A stretch of DNA of 64,000 nt from an uncultured Chlorobiaceae bacterium (GTDB lineage Bacteria > Bacteroidota > Chlorobiia > Chlorobiales > Chlorobiaceae), in the NCBI GenBank assembly GCA_903882665.1, contig CAIRXW010000047.1:124001-188000 (forward strand). The letters run 5' to 3'. A model generated the notes under the pieces. The model was given only the letters and a program-made list of their open reading frames with translations, was not told the origin of the DNA and ran no database searches. Position 1 is the first letter of the stretch. Each line of letters begins with the position of its first letter. Both the position numbers and the translations under genes were made by a program. Positions 44,626 to 55,644 of the stretch are shown piece by piece.

Positions 44626-45600
44626 ATCGTTCCGCTCTATAATGAACGGGAATCGCTTCCTGAGCTGATCGGGCAACTTTATGCTGCCATGCAGGAAGAC
44701 GAACTGCGCAAACTTTTTCCGGAGCCCTTCTGTTTTGAAATTATCCTTGTTGATGACGGCTCGACTGACGATTCGTGCCTGCTGATCGGTGGTATGATTG
44801 CTTCACGGCCGGAACTTCGCCTGATCTCTTTTCAGAGAAACTTCGGTAAAACAGCCGCACTTTCGGCAGGTTTCATGGCCGCATCTGGCGATTATATCTG
44901 CACCATTGACGCGGATCTGCAGGATGACCCCTTTGCCATCAAGGAGATGATCAAAAAACTGCATGAAGGGTATGATCTGGTCAGTGGATGGAAGCAGCAG
45001 CGCAAGGACCCGCTCTCTAAAACACTCCCGTCAAAGCTTTTCAACGGCGTAACACGACTCTTTACCGGCATCACCCTGCACGATTTCAACTGCGGCCTTA
45101 AGGTTTACCGCAAAGAGGTGACCAGAAGGCTGGAACTGCATGGTGATATGCACCGCTATATTCCCGTGCTCGCCAAGTGGATGGGATTCAGGATTGCCGA
45201 GCTGCCGGTAAACCATCGTGCAAGAAAGTTCGGCACGACCAAATACGGCTCCTCCCGATTTTTTTCAGGGCTCTTCGACTTTTTGTCGGTGCTTTTCATT
45301 ACCCGATACCTGCGCCGTCCGATGCACTTTTTCGGCATGACGGGGCTCATAAGCTTTCTCTCCGGCTTTATCATCAGCCTCTACATCACGCTCGATAAAA
45401 TCCTGCTGAACAAACCGGTCAGCAACCGCCCGATTCTTTTTCTCGGTATTCTTCTGCTCATTCTTGGTGTTCAGCTTTTTTCGACGGGTCTTCTTGGTGA
45501 AATGCTTTCATCATCATCCTCCAAAGACAACTCATTCGCCGTCCGCGAAACCCTGAACCTCACCCTGGGCCAGACAAAAAAATTCGGCGCTGCCGACTAA
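44575..45600 (+). CDS. GT2 glycosyltransferase, polyisoprenyl-phosphate type
   Basis: Membrane-linked glycosyltransferase like the DPM1/GtrB/ArnC group that loads sugars on polyprenyl phosphate. Catalytic domain: [25 protein letters not shown], and the DADLQDDP acidic motif. Two to three hydrophobic helices near the C terminus (about residues 255-320) anchor it. Several starts are possible: ATG 44575 (chosen) gives [20 protein letters not shown], where the first residues are encoded by the short-repeat cluster; 44533 would be longer still, and a TTG near 44619 shorter. Function of the added sugar is unknown. Confidence 0.85.
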   Translation: MSIAYCPLSTVYCPLSIIVPLYNERESLPELIGQLYAAMQEDELRKLFPEPFCFEIILVDDGSTDDSCLLIGGMIASRPELRLISFQRNFGKTAALSAGFMAASGDYICTIDADLQDDPFAIKEMIKKLHEGYDLVSGWKQQRKDPLSKTLPSKLFNGVTRLFTGITLHDFNCGLKVYRKEVTRRLELHGDMHRYIPVLAKWMGFRIAELPVNHRARKFGTTKYGSSRFFSGLFDFLSVLFITRYLRRPMHFFGMTGLISFLSGFIISLYITLDKILLNKPVSNRPILFLGILLLILGVQLFSTGLLGEMLSSSSSKDNSFAVRETLNLTLGQTKKFGAAD

Positions 45601-45628
45601 ATTTCCCTCACTTTTTTTACTTCTTATT

Positions 45629-46471
45629 ATGAAACGGGTTGGAGCACACGTCAGTACTGCCGGAGGAGTCGAAAACGCTCCGCTTCAGGCCACCAGCATT
45701 GGGGCAAAAGCATTTGCCCTCTTTACAAAAAACCAGCGGCAGTGGAAAGCACCGAAACTGGCTCCTACCTCAATTGATGCATTCCGGAAAAACTGCGATG
45801 ATGGAGGGTTCCGGCCTGAGCACATCCTGCCACACGACAGCTACCTCATCAATCTCGGCAGTCCCGACTCTGAGAAGCTCCAGCGTGCGCGTGAAGCTTT
45901 TATTGAGGAGATGCAACGAGCTGAAGAGCTTGGTCTGCTCCTGCTGAACTTTCATCCGGGAAGCCATCTGAAGGAGATTGAGGAAGAGCGATGCCTGGAG
46001 CTTATTGCCGAATCCATCAATATGGCGCTTGATGCAACAAAAAGCGTCACTGCGGTGATTGAGAATACCGCCGGACAGGGCACCAACCTCGGGAACCGGT
46101 TTGAACAGTTGGCGTCGCTCATTGACCAGGTTGACGACAAGTCAAGGGTCGCCGTCTGCCTCGATACCTGCCACCTCTTTGCAAGCGGTTACGACCTGCA
46201 ATCAACCGCAGCAATTGAGTCCACCTTCAGCGAGTTTGACCGTATCGTCGGATTGCACTACCTCAAGGGAATGCACATCAATGATGCCATGCAACCGCTC
46301 GGCAGCCGGATTGACCGCCATGCGGGTATTGGCAAGGGAACCATAGGAATGGATGCGTTCGTCTATATTATGAACCACCCTGCCTGTGAAGAGATTCCCC
46401 TCATCCTTGAAACACCGGACTCTGCAGAGTGGCAAAGAGAGATCAGCCTCCTTTACTCTCTTGAGTGGTAA
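45629..46471 (+). CDS. nfo: Endonuclease IV
   Basis: AP endonuclease of base-excision repair with three zinc ions. Conserved pieces: [73 protein letters not shown] and DRHAGIGKG. 280 residues is full length. Single gene after the glycosyltransferase, convergent with ftsX. Confidence 0.96.
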   Translation: MKRVGAHVSTAGGVENAPLQATSIGAKAFALFTKNQRQWKAPKLAPTSIDAFRKNCDDGGFRPEHILPHDSYLINLGSPDSEKLQRAREAFIEEMQRAEELGLLLLNFHPGSHLKEIEEERCLELIAESINMALDATKSVTAVIENTAGQGTNLGNRFEQLASLIDQVDDKSRVAVCLDTCHLFASGYDLQSTAAIESTFSEFDRIVGLHYLKGMHINDAMQPLGSRIDRHAGIGKGTIGMDAFVYIMNHPACEEIPLILETPDSAEWQREISLLYSLEW

Positions 46472-46477
46472 GCAGGG

Positions 46478-47359
46478 CTATCGCTTCGAAACAACACGGA
46501 GATAGTTGCTCACCGACAGGGCACTGCCGAAAACACCAAGGAGCAGACCAAGCACTACCGTGGCGGGATAGACAAGCATGGTTGATGGTTGCGCCACCGC
46601 ATAAAGCTGAGGTTCATAACGGGCAAGCAGTTGAACAGAGAGCAGCCAGAGAGTCCCTGCAGCAAGCACTCCGGAAAGCAGCCCCTGCAAAGCCCCTTCG
46701 ATGATATAGGGCGCACTGATAAACCAGCCCGTTGCACCTACCAGACGCATGGTTCTGATCTTTTCCTGCCTTGAATACATAGCCAGCCGGATCGTATACC
46801 CTATCAGCACAATCGTTGCCACTGAAATCAACACTCCCATGCCACCGGTCACCACGCTAAAGAGACGTGCATTCTGCTCGATCTGACCGAGAAATGACTG
46901 ATTATAGCGGATATCAGCGTCCGGAACTATTGCCTGAATTTCAGGCACAATCCGCTTGATACTTTCCGGGCGGGCATATTCCACTAAAAACTTCAGCCTG
47001 ACAGAGCGCGGCAACGGGTTTGAACCCAGAATTTTGACAATATTCTCGCCAAAATCCTGTGCAAAAGCCTCTGCGGCCTCATTCTTCGAAACATAAATGG
47101 CCTCACTCACTCCCTTGACCATCTTTATCTGACGAGCAGCATCCATGGCCTGGGAATCGCTCATGGTGTCGCCGAGAAAAACCTCAACCTCTACACGGCT
47201 GCGCAACTGCTGAATGACATCGAGAAAACTCAGCGAAGCGGTACTGAAAAGGGCAAGCAGCACAAGAGCGAAAAAACTGATCGTAACCGTAATGGCTGCC
47301 GGCAGTTTCGCCCTTCCTATACTCGAAAACCCTTCCCGGACGACAAACATAAATGACAT
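46478..47359 (-). CDS. ftsX: Cell division protein FtsX
   Basis: FtsX of the FtsEX complex that activates cell-wall hydrolases at the septum. Layout: one N-terminal transmembrane helix (about 20-45), an extracellular domain, then three helices at the C terminus (about 170-290). Features LDVIQQLRSRVEVEVFLGD and RTMRLVGATGWFISAPYIIEG are typical of the family. 293 residues. No ftsE gene is next to it in this window. Confidence 0.88.
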   Translation of the reverse strand: MSFMFVVREGFSSIGRAKLPAAITVTISFFALVLLALFSTASLSFLDVIQQLRSRVEVEVFLGDTMSDSQAMDAARQIKMVKGVSEAIYVSKNEAAEAFAQDFGENIVKILGSNPLPRSVRLKFLVEYARPESIKRIVPEIQAIVPDADIRYNQSFLGQIEQNARLFSVVTGGMGVLISVATIVLIGYTIRLAMYSRQEKIRTMRLVGATGWFISAPYIIEGALQGLLSGVLAAGTLWLLSVQLLARYEPQLYAVAQPSTMLVYPATVVLGLLLGVFGSALSVSNYLRVVSKR

Positions 47360-47456
47360 AACGGCTTTTTTAGCATTAATAACAGCACTTCAATGAAAGA
47401 ATTAACAAAACAAGTTGCAAAAACAACTTTTTTTTCTTTTACTTAGAGCTGCAAGC

Positions 47457-47529
47457 GGGGCTATAGCTCAGTTGGTAGAGCATTTGCATGGCATGCAAAG
47501 GGTCAGGAGTTCGAGTCTCCTTAGCTCCA
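47457..47529 (+). tRNA. tRNA-Ala (GGC anticodon)
   Basis: 73 nt. The acceptor arms GGGGCTA and TAGCTCC pair, with a discriminator A at 47529 and no encoded CCA. TAGCTCAGTTGG is the D-arm pattern. The anticodon stem TTTGC/GCAAA encloses the loop ATGGCAT with anticodon GGC. GTTCGAGTCTC is the T-arm. Confidence 0.95.
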
Positions 47530-47540
47530 CATAATACAAA

Positions 47541-47580
47541 CAAAAAAGCGCAGTGACCATCACTGTGCTTTTTTGTTTTT
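47541..47580 (+). terminator. Terminator after tRNA-Ala
   Basis: GCGCAGTG and CACTGTGC arms (one G-T pair) with A-run before and T-run after, just 12 bases beyond the tRNA. It is nearly symmetrical and could also end transcription of the convergent membrane gene at 47594. Confidence 0.8.
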
Positions 47581-47593
47581 CTGCCCCTGCCCT

Positions 47594-48118
47594 TCACCCC
47601 TTTTTGCGGCCCACTCTCGCAATCAAAAAAACAAGGCCAACAATCAGTGATGCTGCTATACCTGCGGCTATATTGAAAAGGGCTGCAAGCAAAACAACCG
47701 AAACGGTCAAATCAACCACAAAGCCAAGAAAAGCGGAACTTACGACAAAAGTCACGGCTGTCAGGGCGGTAAAGAAAAAACTGGTTGCAAGACTTCCGGC
47801 AAAAGAGATAAAAATTTTCTCTCCCTTCCCTTCCGAAATCTTCTGCCACCGCGTGATCTGTTTCTGGCCCCCCGGCTCGAACATATTTTTGACCATCATG
47901 GCAACAAGGGCGAAAAGAATCAGCACACCAACCTGAATTCCATACACTTCCCGCTGCTCGCTCCCTGACGGGTTAAAAGAGCCCTCCTGAAGCTGGTAAG
48001 CTGCAAGTTGCAGCATAATAATCGATGTCCAGTAAAAAACGGTTCCCCAAAGCAGCGTTACCAAAACCCAGATTGTCACGCCTGGCGGATTTGGAGTTTT
48101 CTTTGTAATCACAGCCAT
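47594..48118 (-). CDS. Membrane protein of unknown function
   Basis: 174 residues with about four hydrophobic helices (near 15-40, 62-80, 105-130 and 140-165) and a cytoplasmic loop rich in Lys/Gln. No family recognised. It lies between tRNA-Ala and purF. Confidence 0.55.
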   Translation of the reverse strand: MAVITKKTPNPPGVTIWVLVTLLWGTVFYWTSIIMLQLAAYQLQEGSFNPSGSEQREVYGIQVGVLILFALVAMMVKNMFEPGGQKQITRWQKISEGKGEKIFISFAGSLATSFFFTALTAVTFVVSSAFLGFVVDLTVSVVLLAALFNIAAGIAASLIVGLVFLIARVGRKKG

Positions 48119-48419
48119 ATAATATGTCCCTTGTGAATAAATTTTTTGAAAAACCCGGGGCCTGCCCTTCTTTAGAAAATATAACTCTCTTCATGAAAAA
48201 GACAATTTGCAGAGAAAATGAACCAAAAATAATCGAAGAGTCACCTCTTATTACTTTACAAACAGAAGAGCGAAAAGGAGCAGCTCGGTTTGACAACCAA
48301 TGAGCAGGAAACAACTGCAACGATTATTTTAAATTTAGAGTTCGAATGGTTATGTTCATTCGCTAAGGTTGTGCACGGGTTGTTATACCAGTTTACTCAA
48401 CGTTAAGATACCATTGCTT
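48119..48419. other. Intergenic region before purF
   Basis: 300 bases between divergent genes; no gene or repeat seen. Confidence 0.5.
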
Positions 48420-49913
48420 ATGTGTGGAGTTTTCGGCGTTTTTAATTCAAAAACTCCCGCGGAAGATACTTTCTATGGACTGTACTCACTGCAGCACAGA
48501 GGGCAGGAAGCCGCAGGTATAGTCGTAGCAGAATACAACAAGGTCAAAAAAAAGACCCTTTTCAAGCAGCACAAGGGGATGGGTCTGGTGGCTGAAGTTT
48601 TCAGGGATGAAACCATTTTTGAGACCCTTGGCGGATATGCTGCAATAGGCCATAACCGCTATTCGACTACGGGTTCCTCCTCATCGGCAAGCAATATACA
48701 GCCATTTTCATTGACCTACCGCTCTGGAAGTCTGGCCATTGCCCATAACGGCAACCTCACCAACTCCCGCGCATTGCGGCGCGAGCTGACGGAACTTGGC
48801 GTTATCTTCCAGGCCTCTTCGGATACCGAAATTATCCCTCACCTGGCGGCACGAAGCCGCGAAAAGGAGCCGATACAGCAGCTTTACGAAGCATTGTTGC
48901 AGGTGCAGGGCGCCTACTCAATGGTACTTCTGGCAAACAATCAGATGATTGCCGCAAGGGATCCTTACGGCTTCAGGCCGCTCGCTCTCGGCAAAAAGGT
49001 GGATCCTCTCACCGGAGAGCTTGCATACATCGTGGCCAGTGAGACCTGCGCCTTCGATATCATCCAGGCGGAATATATCCGCGATATTGAGCCCGGAGAA
49101 ATTCTTCTGATCGACCATCTGGCCGTAGCAAACGAAAAACCAACCTCGCTCTTTCTGCCACCCTCAGAGCGCAAGGCACGCTGTATTTTTGAGTATGTCT
49201 ATTTTGCCCGGCCAGACAGCTTTATTTTCAAGCATTCGGTTGACAAGATCAGACGCAATCTCGGCAAAAACCTTGCAAGAGAGTCCTCTATTGAACACCA
49301 GCCTGGCGAAAAAGAGCTTACTGTTGTCAGCGTTCCCGACTCATCCAATACTGCGGCACTCGGTTTTGTCCGCGAAAGCCTTAAAATGGAGCGCCCGGCA
49401 AGATTCGAACACGGCCTTATTCGCAACCACTATGTCGGCAGAACCTTCATTCAGCCAGGCGTCCACAGCCGCGACATCAAGGTGCGATCCAAATACAACA
49501 TTGTACGCGGCGTGCTCCTCGACAGGCCGATCATTCTTGTTGACGACTCCATTGTCCGAGGCACAACAGCTAAAATGCTGATCAAACTGATCCGTGAGGC
49601 CGACCCAAAGTCAATACACCTGCACATCAGCTCTCCGCCGATCACCAATCCCTGTTTTTACGGCATGGATTTTCCAACCAAGCGGCAACTCCTCACACAC
49701 ATGTTCGACTCTCTCGATAATGACAAGGAGGAGATAGAAAAGATCAGGGAGTATATCGGCGTCGATTCACTGAAATACCTCTCCATGCAAGGGCTGATGA
49801 ACAGCGTCCCGTCATTTGAGGGCGAAACATGCAGCTACTGCACCGCATGTTTCAGTGGAGACTACCCGATCGAGGTCACCGATGCGACAACCGACAAAGA
49901 GGAGAACGACTGA
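48420..49913 (+). CDS. purF: Amidophosphoribosyltransferase
   Basis: First step of purine synthesis: transfers the glutamine amide to PRPP. The start is at 48420, where MCGVFGVFN puts the nucleophilic Cys right after Met; the longer frame upstream is not likely. Further parts: LQHRGQEAAGI, GHNRYSTTGSS, the PRTase motif ILVDDSIVRGTTAKML, and the C-terminal C-x2-C pair GETCSYCTAC, as in the enzymes with a [4Fe-4S] cluster. 497 residues. Confidence 0.96.
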   Translation: MCGVFGVFNSKTPAEDTFYGLYSLQHRGQEAAGIVVAEYNKVKKKTLFKQHKGMGLVAEVFRDETIFETLGGYAAIGHNRYSTTGSSSSASNIQPFSLTYRSGSLAIAHNGNLTNSRALRRELTELGVIFQASSDTEIIPHLAARSREKEPIQQLYEALLQVQGAYSMVLLANNQMIAARDPYGFRPLALGKKVDPLTGELAYIVASETCAFDIIQAEYIRDIEPGEILLIDHLAVANEKPTSLFLPPSERKARCIFEYVYFARPDSFIFKHSVDKIRRNLGKNLARESSIEHQPGEKELTVVSVPDSSNTAALGFVRESLKMERPARFEHGLIRNHYVGRTFIQPGVHSRDIKVRSKYNIVRGVLLDRPIILVDDSIVRGTTAKMLIKLIREADPKSIHLHISSPPITNPCFYGMDFPTKRQLLTHMFDSLDNDKEEIEKIREYIGVDSLKYLSMQGLMNSVPSFEGETCSYCTACFSGDYPIEVTDATTDKEEND

Positions 49914-49917
49914 CCCG

Positions 49918-50352
49918 CTACTTCTTCCCCTGCTTGAACTCAATTCTGACCGAGGTGTGCGGCACCGCTTCAAGCCGCTTCTTCGGAATGGGTTTGCCTG
50001 ATTTGATGCAGATACCATAGACTTTGTTCCGTATCCGGTCAAGTGCCTGATCGATATAGCCAATATATTTCTCGTCCCGGGCAATAAACATGAAGCGCTG
50101 TTCACGATCCATGGTATCAGTCCCGTGATCAGCCATGTGCATGGAGTAGTTGGAATTAATGGAGTCTTCCACATTCTCGTCCGACAGCGAAGAGCGCAGA
50201 ATATCCAGATCACGAAGCACCTCTTCCCTTCTTTTCAGCAAAAGCAGTCTGAAGTGTTCGAGCTCTTCATCGGTTAAATAGGTTTTTGTCAGGACAGGCT
50301 CTTCCATAATCTCGTTGTCCTTTTTGGAAGCATTACCGTTTTTTTTCGCCAT
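49918..50352 (-). CDS. DksA/TraR-family protein lacking zinc-finger cysteines
   Basis: 144-residue protein with the two-helix coiled coil (about 28-110) and the globular end of the DksA/TraR family. DksA works through the RNA-polymerase secondary channel with ppGpp. The usual four-cysteine zinc finger (YGxCxxC...CxxC) is reduced to Cys115 in YGICIKSGKPIPKKRLEAVPHT, so it probably does not bind zinc. Versions like this are common in Bacteroidota/Chlorobiota relatives. It lies between ileS and purF. Confidence 0.85.
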   Translation of the reverse strand: MAKKNGNASKKDNEIMEEPVLTKTYLTDEELEHFRLLLLKRREEVLRDLDILRSSLSDENVEDSINSNYSMHMADHGTDTMDREQRFMFIARDEKYIGYIDQALDRIRNKVYGICIKSGKPIPKKRLEAVPHTSVRIEFKQGKK

Positions 50353-50411
50353 AATAGTACACGTTTATACACTAACAGAATGCTGTAAAAACAAAGAGTC
50401 CAATAATACTA

Positions 50412-53400
50412 TTAACTCGCATATTTTTCAAGCAATAACCTGCATATTTCACCATTGAGGCTTTCCTCTTTCCACATTGTTGCAGAAGAGGTGTCAAGTG
50501 CAGCAACAGCAAGGGTCGTAGCAAGGGTTTCCGCCTTGATATAGGCCTCATTGCTCCTCACCGCCTCCAGCACTCTTTCAGACCCCTGGAGAGAGAGTTC
50601 GATGCGATCCGTAATATCAAGGCCACTCTCCTTGCGAAGCGCCTGTATACGGCTGACCAGTTCACGCGAAAGTCCCTGCATTTCAAGCTCTTCAGTCATC
50701 TCCGTATCGAGTGCGACCATGATCCCGTTCGCTTCATCGGAGGCGACAAGCCACCCCTCAATATCTTCGTGCATGATATCAACATCCTCACGCAGAAGTT
50801 CAAAAATCCTTCCATCAAGTTCCAGCGAAAGATGACCCTCTTTTTCGAGCAACGCAATCTGTTTATGGCTCATGATCCTGATCGCTTCTGCCAATGCTTT
50901 CATCTCCTTGCCAAAACGGGGGCCAAGAACCTTGAAGTTGGGCTTCACCTTCTTGCTGATGACCGAGCCGTCCTCCTCGATGTACTCGATCTTCTGGACA
51001 TTGATCTCCTCCAGAATGATATCACTGACCAGGGCGTACTCTTCCCTTGCAGCAGCATCAGTAACGGCCAGCAAAATCCGCTTGAGCGGCTGACGAACCT
51101 TGATTGAGGCCTTTTCGCGCATGGTCCGCACAAGCGAGGTGATAATCTGCGCCTTTTTCATGCGTTGTTCAAGAGGGCGATCAAGAGCTGAAATATCAAG
51201 CAAAGGAAAATCTGCAAGATGAACAGACTCGAAAGATTCATGCTTGCTGATTCCATTAAGATTCAGATAGATCCTGTCGGCAAGAAAGGGGGTAAAGGGA
51301 GCAAGCAGTTTTGCAACCGTCTCAAGAGCGCTGTAAAGCGTCTGGTAGGCGGCAATCTTGTCTGGCCCCATGTCACTTTTCCAGAACCGTTTTCTTGAGC
51401 GACGAATATACCAGTTTGAAAGATCATCAACAGTAAAATCGTTGATCAGCCTTACTGCTCCGGTAAGATCATATTGCTCCATACGCAGATGCACGCCGTC
51501 AACGAGGGTGTTGAGGCTGGATAGCACCCAGCGGTCAAGCTCGGAGCGCTCATGCAGGGGAATTGAGGGTTCCGCAAAGGTAAAGTGATCGACATTGGCG
51601 TAGAGCACAAAAAAATTGTAACTGTTGATGAAGGCGCGGAAAAACTTGCGCTGCTCCTCCTCTATCTCAGCCGTATTGAACGATTTCGGCCTCCAGGGAG
51701 GGCTGCTCACCATCAGATACCAGCGAAGCGCATCGGCACCGTAACGCTCCATCGTCTCAAAAGGATCAACTACATTGCCTTTCGACTTCGACATTTTCTG
51801 GCCACTTTTGTCGAGAATATGGCCATTGACAATCAGATTTTTATAGGCTGGCTTGTCGAACAGAAGCGTGGCAATGGCATGAAGGGTATAAAACCAGCCC
51901 CTCGTCTGATCGACCCCTTCAGCGATGAAATCTGCTGGAAAAGAGGCATCGAACTCTTCGCGATGCTCAAATGGATAGTGCAGTTGGGCAAACGGCATGG
52001 AGCCGCTGTCGAACCAGACATCAACCAGCTCGGGTGTCCGGTTGAAGCGCTTGCCATCACGGATAAAGTAGATCCGGTCAACAAAAGGCTTGTGCAGATC
52101 GAGCTCCACCAGCCCCCTGTCGAGTGCATCTCCAAGAAGAAGCTGCTGGCTGTCAATATCGATAAATCCTTCCCGCAGTTCTGCAACTGAACCGACTGCA
52201 AACATCTTTCCTGAAGAGGCGTCATCACCGATAGAAAAATCCTCCGAAACCCAGAGTGGAAGTGGGGAGCCCCAGAAACGCTCGCGTGAAAGCGCCCAGT
52301 CCTTGTTATCCTCAAGCCAGTTGCCAAAACGCCCCGAACCGATCTCGGGAGGGCACCAGTTGATGGTTTTGTTGAGTTCCACCATACGATCGGCAATTGC
52401 CGTCGTGCGGATATACCACGACTCCCGCGCATAATAGATCACCGGCACATCATAACGCCAGGAGTAGGGGTAGGTATGGGTAATCATCTCCTTGCGGTAC
52501 AATTTCCCGGCATCCTTGAGCTGACGAATAACAAGGCTGTCGGTATCCTTGAAAAACATGCCATCATAATCGCTCACCTCGGCCGTAAAGCAGCCGTTCC
52601 TGCCAACCGGCTGGAGCATCGGCAGATCATATTTTTTGGCAACTTCATAGTCATCCGCACCGAAAGCGGGAGCGATATGCACAATACCGGTACCATCTTC
52701 AGTTGAAACAAACGAGCCCGACGTCACGTACCAGCACTTTTTTTCAGGATGCATATAGGTGAACAGCGGCTCATAATCAATCCCTTCAAGATCGCGCCCT
52801 TTCAGTTCAGCAATAACCCTCCAGAGCGACTCCCCCTCGTCGTTCTTCTCAAGCAGCACCTTCATGCGCGACTTTGCCAAAATCAGCACCTCTCCGCTCT
52901 CGCGGTGTGAAACCCTGACATAGTCAATATCAGGGCCCACACAAAGGGCTACATTTGAAATGAGGGTCCATGGCGTCGTCGTCCATACCAGCAGCGACTC
53001 AGCAGAATCCTTGATCCGGAATTTCACATAAATGCTCGGATCGGTCACCTCTTTGTAACCGAGGGCAAGCTCATGCGAACTGAGCACCGTCTCGGACTTG
53101 GGATCCTGCGGCACAATTTTATAATCCTTGTAGATGAGCCCTTTATCGAAGATGGTTTTCAGTGCCCACCAGACCGACTCGATATAGTCGTTGGTGCAGG
53201 TAATATAAGGGTGCTCCATATCGACCCAGTATCCCATCCGCTCGGTCAATTTTCCCCACCCTTCACGATTATCGTCAATATGGTGGTAAACCAGTGCCTT
53301 GGCCTCAGCGTTAAACTCGCCATCGCCATAGGCAACAACCTGCGCCTTGTTCTTCAGGCCAAGCTTCTTTTCAACAGAAATCTCCACCGGCAAGCCATGC

Positions 53401-53669
53401 GTATCCCATCCCGCCTTGCGCGGCACCCGGTACCCCTGCATGGTTTTGTAGCGGCAAACCACATCCTTTATGGTACGGCTGAAAACATGATGAACTCCCG
53501 GCTTGCCGTTTACCGTCGGAGGACCTTCATAAAAAGAGTAAACCCGGTTGTCCGGTTTTTCTTCAAGGCTCTTGTGAAAAATTCCATGTTCATTCCAGTA
53601 AGCCAAAACTTCCGCCTCGACAGTACTGTAGGGTACACTGGAGGGATACTCGACAAATTTAGCGTCCAT
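50412..53669 (-). CDS. ileS: Isoleucine--tRNA ligase
   Basis: Class I aminoacyl-tRNA synthetase of 1085 residues. The HIGH motif is GVHH in [16 protein letters not shown], the KMSKS motif is [10 protein letters not shown], and the long connecting (editing) domain shows [15 protein letters not shown] and [16 protein letters not shown]. The anticodon-binding region follows. It resembles the longer IleRS type found in part of the bacteria. The DksA-like gene follows. Confidence 0.96.
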   Translation of the reverse strand: MDAKFVEYPSSVPYSTVEAEVLAYWNEHGIFHKSLEEKPDNRVYSFYEGPPTVNGKPGVHHVFSRTIKDVVCRYKTMQGYRVPRKAGWDTHGLPVEISVEKKLGLKNKAQVVAYGDGEFNAEAKALVYHHIDDNREGWGKLTERMGYWVDMEHPYITCTNDYIESVWWALKTIFDKGLIYKDYKIVPQDPKSETVLSSHELALGYKEVTDPSIYVKFRIKDSAESLLVWTTTPWTLISNVALCVGPDIDYVRVSHRESGEVLILAKSRMKVLLEKNDEGESLWRVIAELKGRDLEGIDYEPLFTYMHPEKKCWYVTSGSFVSTEDGTGIVHIAPAFGADDYEVAKKYDLPMLQPVGRNGCFTAEVSDYDGMFFKDTDSLVIRQLKDAGKLYRKEMITHTYPYSWRYDVPVIYYARESWYIRTTAIADRMVELNKTINWCPPEIGSGRFGNWLEDNKDWALSRERFWGSPLPLWVSEDFSIGDDASSGKMFAVGSVAELREGFIDIDSQQLLLGDALDRGLVELDLHKPFVDRIYFIRDGKRFNRTPELVDVWFDSGSMPFAQLHYPFEHREEFDASFPADFIAEGVDQTRGWFYTLHAIATLLFDKPAYKNLIVNGHILDKSGQKMSKSKGNVVDPFETMERYGADALRWYLMVSSPPWRPKSFNTAEIEEEQRKFFRAFINSYNFFVLYANVDHFTFAEPSIPLHERSELDRWVLSSLNTLVDGVHLRMEQYDLTGAVRLINDFTVDDLSNWYIRRSRKRFWKSDMGPDKIAAYQTLYSALETVAKLLAPFTPFLADRIYLNLNGISKHESFESVHLADFPLLDISALDRPLEQRMKKAQIITSLVRTMREKASIKVRQPLKRILLAVTDAAAREEYALVSDIILEEINVQKIEYIEEDGSVISKKVKPNFKVLGPRFGKEMKALAEAIRIMSHKQIALLEKEGHLSLELDGRIFELLREDVDIMHEDIEGWLVASDEANGIMVALDTEMTEELEMQGLSRELVSRIQALRKESGLDITDRIELSLQGSERVLEAVRSNEAYIKAETLATTLAVAALDTSSATMWKEESLNGEICRLLLEKYAS

Positions 53670-53855
53670 AATTCTTCAAAATCATTCAAATCAAAAACAA
53701 GCCACAGGGCCTGTCATTATAAAAAAAGCAACCATAACCTGAATATCGGGATTAAAACAGCACAGGCAAGCCTCTCAATAACGGAAAAGCTTGCCTGAAA
53801 ACACCTATGGAACAATGCCTGACTGCAAAACGCCCCCGCCAACACCTCCCGACGC

Positions 53856-54068
53856 TTACTTCTTGCTGCCGAGTGTTGTATTTACCCCTTCAAGGACCTG
53901 TTTTGCCACCACAGCAAGCGAATCAAGCGTCTGCGCAACAATCTTGCTCATCGGCTCAATCGTACTATCAAGAAAAGTGCCTACACTGACAAACAGCATT
54001 GACATGTCGCCAGTCAAAGCACCGCGATCCTGCTGCTCCTGCCCGGAAGTTTTCGTTTCTTCAGCCAT
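53856..54068 (-). CDS. Small chlorosome-envelope-like protein (CsmB/CsmF type)
   Basis: 70-residue protein: MAEETKTSGQEQQDRGALTG start, then a hydrophobic-to-amphipathic stretch (MLFVSVGTFLDSTIEPMSKI) and the ending LEGVNTTLGSKK. The pattern EP-[LM]-x-K followed by a helix and a Lys-Lys end is what I recall from CsmB and CsmF of the chlorosome envelope. The match is by memory only. If right, this protein sits in the lipid envelope of the chlorosome antenna. It lies downstream of ileS (opposite side of its start) with its own promoter. Confidence 0.55.
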   Translation of the reverse strand: MAEETKTSGQEQQDRGALTGDMSMLFVSVGTFLDSTIEPMSKIVAQTLDSLAVVAKQVLEGVNTTLGSKK

Positions 54069-54210
54069 ATTAAACTGATATTTAGGTTTGCCGATAACTA
54101 AACAATTTTGAAAAGGTAATATTTTAAATCAACCTTTCAAAGCAAATCAGCCAACGCACCCCAAATCGCAGACTCGGCCATTACCACTTCAGAAAAGGTA
54201 ACGCTTTGCC

Positions 54211-55626
54211 CTACTGGCGCCCATACCGATCCTCGACCCGGACAATATCATCCTCTCCGAGATAACTGCCCGACTGAACCTCGATCAGTTCAAGCGGATT
54301 GTTTCCGGTATTTTCAAGGCGGTGAAACACTTCGACCGGAATATAGGTTGACTGATCCTCACAGAGGGTAATTGTTTTCTCTCCCACCGTCACCAGAGCT
54401 GTTCCCTTGACGACGACCCAATGTTCAGCGCGATGGTGATGTTTTTGCAACGACAACGCAGCGCCGGGATTCACCGTGATGCGCTTGACCTTGAATCGAT
54501 CTGAAAAATCAACGGTTTCGTAGGTACCCCACGGCCTGCAAACACGCCGATGCGTCTCAACCTCGTCCCGCCCCATTTTCTTCAGCTCTTCAACAAGCAC
54601 CTTGACATCCTGAACGCGATCGCGTGAAGCAACAAGCACTGCATCGGCGGTTTCAACAATGATGTGACTATCAAGGCCAACGGCGGCAACAAGACGATGG
54701 GTGCTATGGATGTAGCAGTTCTTTACATCGTGCACCAGTACGTCTCCCCGCTTGACATTACCTGCCTGATCGTGCTCTTGCACATCCCAGAGTGCTGACC
54801 ATGCTCCGACATCATTCCATCCTGCATCAAGGGGGACAAGGGCAGCCTTCGTGGTTTTTTCCATCACGGCATAATCGATAGAGTCAGAAGGAGATGCGCA
54901 AAAGGCTTCGGAATCGAGCCGTAAAAAATCAAGATCTTTCACCGCTTTCTGCAAAGCCTCCCTGCAGGCCGCAACAATGGCCGGAGCACGCGCTTCAAGT
55001 TCAAGAAGATAGGTTTCAGCCTTGAAAAGAAAGATCCCGCTGTTCCAGAAATAATCACCCGAAGCGAGATAGCGTTCCGCCCTTTGCGTGTCGGGCTTCT
55101 CGACAAATTCCATCACCCGATAAGCCCCCACTTCACCTTCGGCAGGCACTGATGCCCTGATATAGCCGTAACCGGTCTCCGCAGAAGCCGGAACAATACC
55201 GAAGGTAACCAATTCCCCCTTTTCAGCGGCGGATTTTCCTGCGGCTACTGCGGCACCGAATGCAAGTGTATCACGAATGACATGATCAGCAGGCAAGAGC
55301 AGCATGGTGGCATCCGGATACCGTTCCATAACAAGCAGTGCGGCTATGGCGGCAGCAGGAGCGGTGTTTCGTCCTTTGGGTTCAAGCACAATCTCACCGA
55401 TATCGGCATTGATTGCATGGAGTTGCTCGGCAACCAGAAAGCGGTGACTCTCATTGCAGATACAATAGACCGGCCCGATATCATCGGCGGCAACAAGGCG
55501 AAGCACCGTCTCCTGCAGCATGGTCTTCTCTCCCGAGAGAGCAAGCAACTGTTTTGGGTATAATGCGCGGGAAAGTGGCCAGAGCCTCGTGCCCGAACCG
55601 CCGCTGAGAATCACAGGAATTATCAT
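54211..55626 (-). CDS. manC: Mannose-1-phosphate guanylyltransferase / mannose-6-phosphate isomerase
   Basis: Bifunctional enzyme making GDP-mannose. The nucleotidyltransferase domain (IPVILSGGSGTRLWPLSR, residues 2-19; KQLLALSGEKTML) is followed by the cupin domain of the isomerase (about 365-471: RPWGTYETVD, LSLQKHHHRAEHWVVVKG). 471 residues. It is the last gene of the nucleotide-sugar operon rfbD-rfbB-galE-manC. Confidence 0.95.
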   Translation of the reverse strand: MIIPVILSGGSGTRLWPLSRALYPKQLLALSGEKTMLQETVLRLVAADDIGPVYCICNESHRFLVAEQLHAINADIGEIVLEPKGRNTAPAAAIAALLVMERYPDATMLLLPADHVIRDTLAFGAAVAAGKSAAEKGELVTFGIVPASAETGYGYIRASVPAEGEVGAYRVMEFVEKPDTQRAERYLASGDYFWNSGIFLFKAETYLLELEARAPAIVAACREALQKAVKDLDFLRLDSEAFCASPSDSIDYAVMEKTTKAALVPLDAGWNDVGAWSALWDVQEHDQAGNVKRGDVLVHDVKNCYIHSTHRLVAAVGLDSHIIVETADAVLVASRDRVQDVKVLVEELKKMGRDEVETHRRVCRPWGTYETVDFSDRFKVKRITVNPGAALSLQKHHHRAEHWVVVKGTALVTVGEKTITLCEDQSTYIPVEVFHRLENTGNNPLELIEVQSGSYLGEDDIVRVEDRYGRQ

Positions 55627-55644
55627 GGAGCAAAAAATGGTGCG

